Assembly: GCA_009746045.1 (NCBI GenBank)
Contig: RPFO01000104.1
Location: 4,128,272-4,188,271 of the forward strand
Source: Mesostigma viride
Lineage: Eukaryota; Streptophyta; Mesostigmatophyceae; Mesostigmatales; Mesostigmataceae
Reading direction: 5' to 3'
DNA length: 60,000 bases
Position numbers and translations under genes: made by a program. Below the pieces are notes generated by a model, which saw only the letters and a program-made list of their open reading frames with translations, did not search any database and was not told the DNA's origin. Positions 31,454-40,743 of the stretch are shown here, one piece after another. Numbering within the stretch: position 1 is the first letter of the stretch; every line of letters begins with the position of its first letter.

Positions 31454-34400
31454 ATGCCTCGACCTAACCGTCGGGTGAAAGCCATGGTGGTGCCGGTATT
31501 TCGGGCCACAACCTCATCTGTCAAATGTCAGATTCGTAAAACCCAACGTTTGCTAGATTACCTACGCCTCGGCGTTGTGCAATCAGCCCCAACCCCGAAT
31601 ACCCCGAGCAAGCGGCAGGCTCGCATCCTACGCTTGCAGGACAAAATAAATGCGATGAAAAGCACTATTTTGACCGCTTCCCTTCCCCCCTCCGTTCCAC
31701 CCCCACCTCCCTTCCCCGCCGCACCCACCCCCATCACCCATCGTCGTTCTCCCCTGGTGGGCCAGCAGGCATCCTTGCATGGCCCTTGCCACTTTTAACA
31801 CCCGCACATTGCTAGATGACGACCATAGCTGCCGGATCGAGGAGCTAGTCGCATTTTGCATTGAGCATCGTGTATCTATATTAGGCGTCCAGGAACACCG
31901 CCGCACGGTGCCACTTGGCCTGGTGAGCACTGCTCGCTTGGCGGGTGGCTGGCGGTTTTACTTCGCTGGCAGCGGTACGTCTGGCCAAGGTGGTGTTGGT
32001 CTTTTGTGTTCGCCGCTGGCAGTTGCTAGCCTCAGCACGCTTAAGTTTCTAACCCCACGCCTTATGGTAGCACATTTCACCTCTGTCGAGGGGCGGTCTA
32101 AACACCACCTCACGGTGGGGGTGGGCTACGCACCCCACAGTGGTCTACCTGATTCGGCCCGTGAGGAGTTCTTCGAATCTTTGCATGACCTTGAGGGGTC
32201 ACTCCGGCCCGCCACTTTTTGGTTATGCTGCTCGACGCCAATGCTACGCTCCCCGTGGGCACTGCTGGCAGTCGCTTTGCGCCTGCTGACACGGAAGCTA
32301 ACGCCAACACTCCCCTTTTCTCTGCCTTTTTGCGGGATAGCGGGATGGTTGCTGTCAACTGTCAATTCCAACGTCCCTCACAGGACTTGGTCACTTTTCG
32401 TGGCCCTAACGGCCGTCAGGCCTGTCTGGACTACGTGGTGGTACGGCAGCCCAGGTGCACCTCGGTTCTGGACGCCCGAGTGTTTGACACGCCCACGGTG
32501 TGCTCTGACCACCGGTTGGTGCGCGCGACCCTTCGGCTCCGGTTCCACGTCCCCGCGCGCCGCGCCGCACTGGTCCGCCCTGACTGGTCTGCTCTACGTC
32601 CGGTCAAGGGAGATCCTGAGGACTGGACGGACGCCGAGCACGAGCGGAACTGGTGCCGACGGAGTACCTGTCGGCCCTGGACGCCCGGGCGGACGTCGAC
32701 GAGCTGGACAAGGGTGCCCCCAACGCAGCCATTTTTGCGGGCTTTGCGGCCCGTGCCCCGTTGCTGGCGGCCCGGCACCTGCCGGTCATGCCCCGCCGCC
32801 GCCCCGGCCCGCTCTACCGCCAGGACCCCAAGGTCTTGGCCGCCCGGCACCGCCTCAAGCGTAACCGGGACCCGCTGCAGAAACCATTGCTCAAGGCCGC
32901 CCTTGTGGAGGCCTACGAGCACGCTCAGGACGCGGAGGCGGCCCAGTGCATCGCGGATGCCAAGGCCTGCCAGGCCCGCAACCAGGGCAAGGACATGTGG
33001 TACCACCTCGACCGGCTCGGCGGCCGGCGGCAGCGCACCCCGGTGGAGCACACGGGGGACGGCACGGCGCCGGTAAGCCTTGACCGCTGGTTGGCCCACA
33101 ATGTTTCCTTGACCGGTGGGGCTCGCGCCCCCCCCCGCCGCTCACCCCGAGACGGCCGCCCGCCTCGGGGTCGCCGGACCCCCGCCGCCGCCAGCGCCCC
33201 CCTCCTCGGCCGCGGACTACCAAGTCCCCGCCTTGCAGGAGGGCTGCCTTGCCACTGACGACGTCGTCCCCCCTTCACTTTGAAGGAATTGGACGGCGCC
33301 CTTGCTCGCCTGCGGTACGATGCGGCGGTCGGTGCCGACCACCTTTCTGCTGAGCTGCTGAAGACCCCTGATCTGGCGGTTAGGGATCTTCTGCTGGCGT
33401 TCTGCAACCGTGTCCTGCTCTCTGACGAGCCTCCGCCTGCTGAGTGGCAGACGGCCATCCGCGTCATGCTGTACAAGAAGGGCTCTGCTGCTGACCCCGG
33501 CAACTACCGGGGTGTCTGCCTCCAGAGCGCCGCGCTGAAGGTCTTCATGCGCATGATGCTGCACAGGCTCCGCGCCGCGCTGGACCCACACCTGGGTGAG
33601 TCTCAGATGGGTTTCCGTCGTGGTCGTAACACTGTCATGGCTGTGTTTGTCGCGCGCCGGTTGATGGAGGAGGTGCGTCGACTTCCCCCTGACAGTTTGC
33701 CGCTGGTCTTCATTTTTGTTGACTATATCAAGGCCTTTGACACGGTTCTCTGGGAGGCTCTTTGGGCCATCCTAGCTCTGGATCGGGTACCACCTGCGTT
33801 TATTGCTGCCATTCGCCGACTGTATGAGGGCTCACAGGCAGTAGTGCGGACTGCGGAGGGCACCACTCCACCATTCCCCCTTCACCACGGGGTGTGGCAA
33901 GGTTGTGTCCTGTCCCCATACCTGTTCATTATTGTCGTGGATCACGTCATGCGCCGGGCACGTGCGCGCTTTACTGCTCTTAAGGGGTTCGAGCCAGGCT
34001 TGGACATCCTTAACGTGAAAGAGCACGGCGGGGTTAGACCTGGGACCGCCTTGCCGACCTGATTTATGCGGATGACACCACCCTCATCGAGAGCCCCGAG
34101 CACATTCAGACCTGGCTGGACTGCCTGGGCCTGGAGGCGCGGGCGGTGGGGTTGGAGATTAGTGTCAAGACTGAGGCGATGGTGATAGGGGCCTCCAGTA
34201 AACCACCGCTGCCGCGCCTGCTCGACGGGACGGAGGTCCCGTTCCGCGACCGCTTCAAGCTGTTGGGGAGCTGGCTTCCTGACACCGCCGACGATGTGGA
34301 CACCCGCATCGCCCTCGCCTGGGCCAAGCTCCGTTCGCTCACACCTTACTGGCGCTCGAAGGGCCTGGACGGGCACCGCAAACGCATGCTCTTCAAGGTC

Positions 34401-34930
34401 CTCGTCCTCACGGTGCTCACGTATGGCGCCGAGGCGTGGACCCTCCCACCCAAACTGGCAGCTCGGCTCGACGGCACAGTTTACAGGATGCTCCGGCAGG
34501 TCCTTAACGTAGGTTTTTCCGAGCGTCCGTCATCATCTAGTCTTTGTATCATGGCATGCCTCGTGTTTCGGACGAGATTAGGCAGCGTAGGATAGCATTT
34601 GTAGGACACCTTGCCCGCACTAGCCAGGTCGATACCACCCTTGGTCTGGCCGGCCCCCAGCGGCTTGGACAGCCAGGGCGGCATATTCTGACCTGGCCTG
34701 GCCCCGCGGACATTCCCAAAAGGGTAGGGAAACCTGTCACCAACTACGTTCAGATGTTGCTGGACGACCTAGTGGTCCCAGCCCAGTTTGAGCACCGCAT
34801 CCACTCTCTCTCCTGTCTTTGGACTGTCATGCAGGACAAGACGCGGTGGAAGAAGATTGTCAAGGCGCACACGCCCGACCCTGTGGGCAAGCCACCTCCC
34901 CCCAAGCGGAGGAGGCGTTTTGATGAGTAG
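31454..34930 (+). pseudogene. Family B ORF2: APE endonuclease and reverse transcriptase, frameshifted
   Basis: The leader MPRPNRRVKAMVV.. is followed by an APE domain with ATFNTRTL, GVQEHRR, MLLDANATL and CSDHRLV (31779-32560). The reverse transcriptase spans 33280-34110: VDYIKAFDTV (motif A Asp), WQGCVLSPYLFIIVVD (motif B), LIYADDTTLI (motif C YADD), then thumb and RLLGSWL-type repeats. The C-terminal part 34544-34930 ends KPPPPKRRRRFDE. At least five frame changes (near 31780, 32220, 32640, 34050 and 34540) break it. The first is a CATG insertion relative to copy 2. All catalytic motifs are still readable. Confidence 0.85.
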
Positions 34931-35201
34931 TGTAGTTAGGATTTTCTAGATAGCCTAGCGTTAGTATAGTTCGATCACGCGGCTTCCTCCACCCCATCCA
35001 TCATGGAATATGTGCTACATGACCTTCCCACGGAGGCATGTTATAATTTAATTTAATTTAATTTATCCCAGGATTTCGCAAGTTATCGCCAGCGGCCTGC
35101 CCAGCAGGTATCGCTATTTTTCTGCACGTTATGGCGGCACCACGCACGTGAGCCGTGTGCCTGCGCCCCCTGCCATCGTCTAGGTGTGATTAAACGTAGA
35201 T

Positions 35202-36351
35202 ATGGAGGCCCCCGCATCGCCTTCAGCTTCTGTCGCCGAGTCTACTGATGCCCAGCTTGCCGCAAACAAAATCGCCAACGACAGCCATGTCGCCGCCGAG
35301 AACGCCGCTCAAAAGCGGCCCAAGACTTCGGAAGCAACTCCGATAGATACTGAAACCTCCTTGCCGGAAGCCATTCCCTCATCATTCTACATGCCCGACC
35401 AGCGTTTGAGCCTGGGAAACATCGCTACCTTACTCGCCTACAACGACGCCGCCATAATCAGCGTGCTGAAGCTCCGCAACAACAACGACGCCCCGATTCG
35501 CCACCCTTACATCGGCCAGATTATGGACGCTCCTTTGGATGAGTGGCCTGATTGGGAGGCGGACCCGCGTCGGCTTGCCTGTCTTATTTCGTGCTGCCCT
35601 GCGCTTCTCGAGCTGCCGGCGACAGCCATCGCCAGGCCCGCCCCCGCGTCCGATATTAATTACCGGGCAACTGCAGGACCTCGCACAGTCTTTTACGACC
35701 GTGCAGGGCGAAATTAAGGTCCTGACGGAGGCGTCTGCAGCTGCGACAGCACAATTGCTGGAGCTGAAGAAAGCCCTGGCAGCCCTTGCCAAAACTACCA
35801 CGTTTGCTGACGTTACCGGCAAGCAGTTGACCACCATTGTTCAACAGGCGGCCAAGTTTGCCGCTACCGCTGCGGTCACCCAGAATGCAGTGCAGCAACG
35901 CCAATGCAGTATGGTAATCAAGAACTTCCAGAAAGGTGAGGCACATGAGACAGCACACTCACTTACCGAGGAGCTGCGCGGCCCAGCGTTTCTGGGGAAG
36001 CTGCAGCTCCAGAACCGTGTTGCCATTGAACGTGCCATTCGGCTGCCAGGCCCTCTGGGCCTGGTCGTCGTCACCATGGCCTCCATGCACGACAAACGCC
36101 TCGTTCTGGGAGCACGTCGCCTGCTCCAGCGCGGTGACATCAGCCTCGACGAGGACTACACGCCGGCTCAACTGAAGGCGAGGAGCGCGGTGTGGAACAG
36201 CACCATCGTCCAGGAAACCAAGGAGCTCGAGACCCCGGGTAAGCTGCGTCTGCTTCAGGATGGCTCCTTCGCAGCATTCTTTGGTGGGAAGAGGATTACA
36301 GGTGTTCCGATTAACACCCCCGGAGCGGAGTCTCGTCAGGTGTCTAGCTAG
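35202..36351 (+). pseudogene. Family B ORF1 copy 2 (5'-complete, one frameshift)
   Basis: It gives the N-terminus that copy 1 lacks: Ser/Ala-rich, then YMPDQRLSLGNIATLLAYND and HPYIGQIMDAPLDEWPDWEA. After the shift near 35655 the coiled coil, RRM-like and C-terminal domains follow as in copy 1 (SLDEDYTPAQLKARSAVW). Identity between the copies is high, so both are fairly recent. Confidence 0.75.
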
Positions 36352-37107
36352 CCAGAAGGGTGCTGCCTCTGTTGGTAGACAGTAGGTAGACAACCTTCCT
36401 CGTCGGCTCGCGGCTAACAGGCTTCGGGGACAGCCTCTAAACAGTCCCGTTCCACTACCATGCCTCGACCTAACCGTCGGGTGAAAGCCATGGTGGTGCG
36501 GGTATTTCGGGCCACAACCTCATCTGTCAAATGTCAGATTCGTAAAAGCCAACGTTTGCTAGGTTACCTACGCCTCGGCGTTGTGCAATCAGCCCCAAAC
36601 CCGAATACCCCGAGCAAGTGGCAGGCTCGCATCCTACGCTTGCAGGACAAAATAAATGGGATGAAAAGCACTATTTCTACCGCTTCCCTTCCCCCCTCGA
36701 CCCACCTCCACCCCCCGCCGCATCCACCCCCATCATCCATCGTCGTTCTCCCCTGGTGGGCCATGCAGCAGGCATCCTTGGCCCTTGCCACTTTTAACAC
36801 CCGCACATTGCTAGCAGATGACGACCATAGCTACCGGGTAGAGGAGCTAGTCGCATTTTGCATTGAGCATCGTGTATCTATTCTAGGCCGGCGTACGTCC
36901 AGGAACACCGCCGCAAGGTGCCACTTGGCATGGTGAGCACTGATCGCCTGCACCTGCATGTGGGCCGCAAGCCCCCCCCCCCAAAGCGGAAGGGGCGTTT
37001 GCTGAGTTACTAGTGTAGTTAGGATTTTCTACACTAGATAGCTTAGAGTTAGATAATTGGATTACGCGGCTTCGCCCATGCACCTCCACCCATCCAGCAA
37101 GGAATAT

Positions 37108-37446
37108 CAAGGAGACAACTGGTCAGCGCAGGCCAGAAGTCGGGAGAATCCGGACCATGGTAGCTCGAGCCTGCCGTTGTCTTGTCCAAGTACGTACGTG
37201 TTCGAGTCGTTCAGGATGATGAATATGAATGGTGATGGAAATGCCGTGTAGCCTTGTGCATTGAAATTATGCCGGCTGGCTTACGTGTAGAGCGACAGTA
37301 GATGACCTAGACGGTGGGGCCGGGAACAGCTTGCTTGATCAGGGTGTGTGTTTCGAGCCTAACTGGCCGGGAGTGTCTAGATAGTGCATGGTGAGCACCA
37401 TTGCTGCGATCGCTCTCCCACCATTTACAAGGAAATACCCGCAAAT
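37108..37446 (+). repeat. SINE-like element (339 bp) with 8-bp TSD
   Basis: AGGAATAT is at 37100-37107 and again at 37447-37454. The insert splits the LINE B copy 2 3' UTR; copy 1 has the uninterrupted order GGAATATGTGCTACATGA. It starts CAAGGAGACAACTGGTCAGC. A TGGTAGCTCGAGCC (A-box-like) and a GTGTTCGAGTCG (B-box-like) are about 40 bases apart, which resembles a tRNA-derived RNA polymerase III promoter. No coding capacity and no inverted ends are visible. Confidence 0.75.
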
Positions 37447-37510
37447 AGGAATATGTGCAATATGATCTCCCAACGGAGTCATGTTATAATTTAATTTAAT
37501 TTTAATTTAA

Positions 37511-37742
37511 CGAAGTCAGGCTGGACGACGGCTTGACCCTGGCGCAGAAACAACGGCGACGGGAGCTCATATGGTACAATGGCAGCGGCCTCGGAAACCT
37601 GGTGGGCGGCAATGTGCTCAAGATTGCGTGGCCTGCGGTAAACTGGGGCTGGAGCTTGTGCGCGACTTTGGCTTCTTGTCGCTGCGGATGGCCGGGCCGG
37701 CAGATGAATGTCGCGATCGAGAGCATGCATGCGCTAAGAGCC
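37511..37742 (+). pseudogene. Fragment of an L1-type ORF1 C-terminal domain
   Basis: VRLDDGLTLAQKQRRRELIW matches the C-terminal domain signature of the ORF1 proteins in this window (DDDLTPAQQQQRRDLW) and then diverges. It is a relic with no visible borders. Confidence 0.55.
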
Positions 37743-37862
37743 TGAGCTAGATTAACTCGTCACATTGTTCTTTGGTGAGCATACAGCATATTCTGAGCAT
37801 ACAGCATATTCCAGGATGGAAAAACCCTGGTTGCCTGCGCCAAATCCGGCGGACGTCCGTCC

Positions 37863-39215
37863 ATATTAATTAATTAAATAAATAATAATTGACTAATTAA
37901 TTAATTAAGTAAGTAAGTACAAGTAAGTAAGTAAGTAAGTAAGTAAGTATAAGTAAGTAAGTAAGTTACAAGTAAGTAATAGACACGCGTGACTGCGTAC
38001 GTCCCGTGAGCATAAGTCCTCAGTGGGAGCTAGGGGAACATGGGATGGAATGGATTATGTAAGCTATCTATAGGTCCTAGTTACAGGCCGGGGTTGTGGG
38101 CACCACGGCCCGAATATCGCTATGAATGCCATACGCGGTCACACGCGGAGCCCCCACAGACTTGGGGGTGGTCTCCTTTGATCACTACTTGCCATCTCTA
38201 TTCTTATTAACGTACCATCTGCCTCCATATTACAGACAAACCAGGAGGCTGCCCGGGTGTGAGCCCATCACGTCTAGGGTATATAGCACATGTCCATGCT
38301 GATGAGTCTCACTGGTGAGCTGCGGATGTCGGCTGTCCGCCTCCCCCGCGCGCGGGGTAAGGCTGGCCCGGCACCCGAGCTCCTCACCTAGTTAAGTACA
38401 TGGCGGACAAGCTGGCGTTCCTTAAATGCCGCAAGAAGCTCTCGGAGACTCGCTTCACGCTGGACGACGACTTGACCCTGGCCCAGCAACAGTGGCGACG
38501 CAAGCTATGGCCGACCTACCTTCAGCTCCGGCAGAGCGCGCAGGGGGCCGGAAGCCGGTATACTGGAGGGGGGCGGTCATCCACGTTGACCACAAGCCCT
38601 GGCAGCGCATATGTGCGCCCATAATGCCCCCCATGGATGATGCCTTCAGAATTTAGCCAAGCCATGCCTACAATGGGACCCCCATGGATGTTGCCTTCAG
38701 AATTTAGCCATGCTATGCCTATGCAGAGAGATTCTCTCTGTTGAGATGCCACGCTCTAGCTTTTGTATAGCCATGATGATCTTCCCCCACATGACAGGCT
38801 CCCCCTTAGCTGGGCATTAAGCTTGATAGATCATGAGGGTGCAGGTGCCCTGGTGCACCTAGAGCAAGGGTAGCTTACATTCCCACCCTTGCAGGAAGTA
38901 GCCCAGAATGTATTAAAAGCCATAATAATGCCCCTTCTCAGGGATATGTGCTACATGCACTCCCAACGGAGTTATGTTCCTAAATACTTAATTAATGCCG
39001 AGTCTATCACGAAACTGAAGTCCATGGGTGCATGGCAGCCCTGCCGCGCGCGGCCTGGGGCACGCCAGGTGAGGTGAGGACATAACGCCCAGGCTGGGCG
39101 GGCTTGGTGCCAGCTAGTCTATATCTGATGTGTCTACCTGATCTGTCTGTGCGGGCCAGGTGCCCGGCTAGGCCCAGGCGCCTGTACCTAAGAATGTGGG
39201 AAACATATGGGGGGG
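37863..39215 (-). mobile_element. Minus-strand LINE family C 3' part, split by a later insertion
   Basis: The tail ((TTAC/TTAA)n on the minus strand) is at 37863-37980. The pieces 38299-37981 and 39215-38995 are reverse complements of the family C ORF2 C-terminus and 3' UTR at 47940-48370 (compare CCCACAGACTTGGGGGTGGT). An ORF1-only element at 38300-38994 separates them. This copy is 5'-truncated and frameshifted. Confidence 0.75.
38300..38994 (+). mobile_element. ORF1-only retroelement (5'-truncated), family E, with short TSD
   Basis: ATGC lies on both sides (38296-38299 and 38995-38998) and joining across it restores the interrupted LINE C sequence. The insert has an ORF1 C-terminus (38400-38624: MADKLAFLKCRKKLSETRFT then LDDDLTLAQQQWRRKLWPTY), a 330-bp 3' UTR, the hairpin ACATGCACTCCCAACGGAGT..TATGT at 38953-38977 and a short AT tail. 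Again no ORF2 lies between ORF1 and the tail. Confidence 0.72.
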
Positions 39216-39296
39216 GCTGGCCATTGGGTATGGGCAGTGCGGATTTTCTTTGGCGCGCTGGCGACGAGCTTGCCGTGTGGAGTTTTGCGTCGAGTT

Positions 39297-39402
39297 AATT
39301 AATTAATTAATTAGGAACATAACTCCGTTGGGAGTATATGTAGCACATGCATAGCCCTGAGAAGGGGCCTTAGGCTTTTGATACACTCTAAGCTACTTCC
39401 GA
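39297..39402 (-). mobile_element. Short minus-strand LINE-tail insertion
   Basis: On the minus strand it ends CCCAACGGAGTTATGTTCCT followed by (TTAA)n. This is the family E 3' end, about 100 bp in length. It abuts the family B ORF2 C-terminal fragment that follows. Exact target duplication is unclear (CGAG on both sides). Confidence 0.6.
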
Positions 39403-39924
39403 GATTCGGACGAGATTAGACAGCGTAGGATAGCATTCGTAGGACTGACATCTTGCTCGCACCAGCCAGGTAGACACCGCCCTCGGTCTGGCCGGCCCAC
39501 AGCGGCTTGGCCAGCCAGGACGGCATATCCTGACCTGGCCTGGCCCTAAGGACATTCCTAAGAAGGTAGGCAAACGTTGTCATGACCTACCCACAGCAGT
39601 TGATGGCTGACTACCTAGTGGTCCCAGCGCAGTTTGAAAATCGCATTCACTCCCTCTCTCTTGCTTGGACTGCTATGCAGGACAAGAGGCGGTGGAAAAC
39701 CATTGTCCAGGCTCATACGCCCGCCCCTGTGGGCAAGCCCCCCCCCCACCAAGAGGAAGGGGCGCTTTGCTGAGTAGAATAAGTAGGGTTTTCTAGATTA
39801 GATTAGCTTAGAGTTAGATTAGCTCGGTTTCGCGGCTTTGCCCCCCCCCTCCATCCATCCACGGGAATATGTGCTACATGATCTCCCAACGGAGTCATGT
39901 TATAATTTAATTTAATTTGATTTA
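39403..39924 (+). mobile_element. LINE family B copy 3, 3' end only
   Basis: It begins at ATTCGGACGAGATTAGACAG within the ORF2 C-terminus and continues through the Lys/Pro-rich end (GKPPPPKRKGRF-like, frameshifted), the hairpin ACATGATCTCCCAACGGAGT..CATGT at 39876-39900 and the (TTTAA)n tail at 39901-39924. It is a 5'-truncated copy. Confidence 0.75.
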
Positions 39925-40343
39925 AGCTATACTTCCTGCAGGTGGGGGAATGTAAACTGCCCGCCTACTCTGGGTGCACAAAGTGCACCTGCCCACCGCT
40001 GTATTCAGGCACCTAGACTAGTATAGGGGCACCGACAGAGGGGGGAAGATCAGCATGGCTATACAGAAGATTAATTAATTAATTAATTAATTAATTAGGA
40101 ACATAACTCTGTAATTGGGAGTATATGTAGCACATAGCCCTTGAGAAGGGGCATAACGCCTATATAACTCGAACACGCGGACAAGATAACGGCAGGCTCG
40201 AGCTACCATGGTCCGGATTCTCCCGATTTCTGGCCTGCGCTGGTTGTCTCCTTGATATATAACATTCTAAGCTACGTACTTCCTGCAAGGGTGGGAATGT
40301 AAACGACACTTGCTCTAGGTGCACCAGGGCACCTGCATCCCCA
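39925..40343. other. Debris of LINE 3' ends with a SINE-like insertion
   Basis: It contains a minus-strand family E 3' UTR piece with (TTAA)n at about 40069-40096, then the inverted hairpin (GGAACATAACTCTG..) and about 60 bp more. A SINE-like repeat interrupts this at 40169-40255. No gene is present. Confidence 0.6.
40169..40255 (-). repeat. SINE-like element, 87-bp short form, with 8-bp TSD
   Basis: TATATAAC is at 40161-40168 and 40256-40263. On the minus strand it runs TCAAGGAGACAACCAGCGCA ... CCATGGTAGCTCGAGCC ... GTGTTCGA and ends exactly at the B-box-like sequence. It is the same family as 37108-37446 but lacks that copy's ~250-bp 3' part, so the 87-bp tRNA-like head can move on its own. 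Confidence 0.78.
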
Positions 40344-40743
40344 TGATCTATCAATTAAGCTATGCCCCCGCCGTCACCGCCATCGCCACCGGCATCGACG
40401 GTCACCTGCTCCCCAGCACGTGTGGGGATCCGCCGGGGCAACTTCAGCTCAGGTATGGCTGCGCCAGGCTTGGCCGTCCCCCTAATAAATTCGTTCGCTT
40501 TGCACCTGAGCCGGAGCCCGCGCTGCGAACCCTTCTCTCCTATCAATGCCGACGCTCGCGGCCCCGCGGCTCCGCGGCTCTAGCAGTGGGATCTGCCTAA
40601 CTCCCCTTCCCGCCCCTTTGCCTTCGCAGCCCTCGGGCTGTCGGAGAGAGAGCAACGGGTCGGCAGTGAGCCAGGTTCGCCCCGCCTCGCGCGGCCGCCT
40701 CCGAAACCTCCTCAGACTGCACGCATTTCTTATGCGTGCAGAC

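Larger units (their letters stand above)
30488..35066 (+). mobile_element. Autonomous-type LINE, family B copy 1 (5'-truncated, decayed)
   Basis: The order is ORF1 (truncated at its 5' end), a 220-bp spacer, ORF2 with endonuclease and reverse transcriptase, a short 3' UTR, a hairpin (35017-35041) and a (TTTAA)n tail to 35066. This is the most complete ORF1+ORF2 element in the window. It shows the L1-like bipartite layout with an APE endonuclease. Several frameshifts make it inactive. Copy 2 begins directly after its tail. Confidence 0.85.
35067..37510 (+). mobile_element. LINE family B copy 2, 5'-complete but internally deleted
   Basis: A 135-bp leader precedes ORF1, which starts MEAPASPSASVAESTDAQLA at 35202 and shifts frame near 35655; the second half is at 35539-36351. 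ORF2 starts at 36460 and stays open through the endonuclease start to QASLALATFNTRTLLADDDH. The sequence then jumps at about 36950 to the ORF2 C-terminus (KPPPPKRKGRLLSY-like), the 3' hairpin (37458-37484) and the (TTTAA)n tail. About 2.7 kb with the whole reverse transcriptase is gone. A SINE-like repeat is inserted at 37108-37446. Confidence 0.8.

Noticed and set aside
40160-40260. Treating the SINE-like repeat as part of a LINE 3' UTR
   Set aside because: Exact 8-bp target duplications at two sites show that it is an independent mobile unit.
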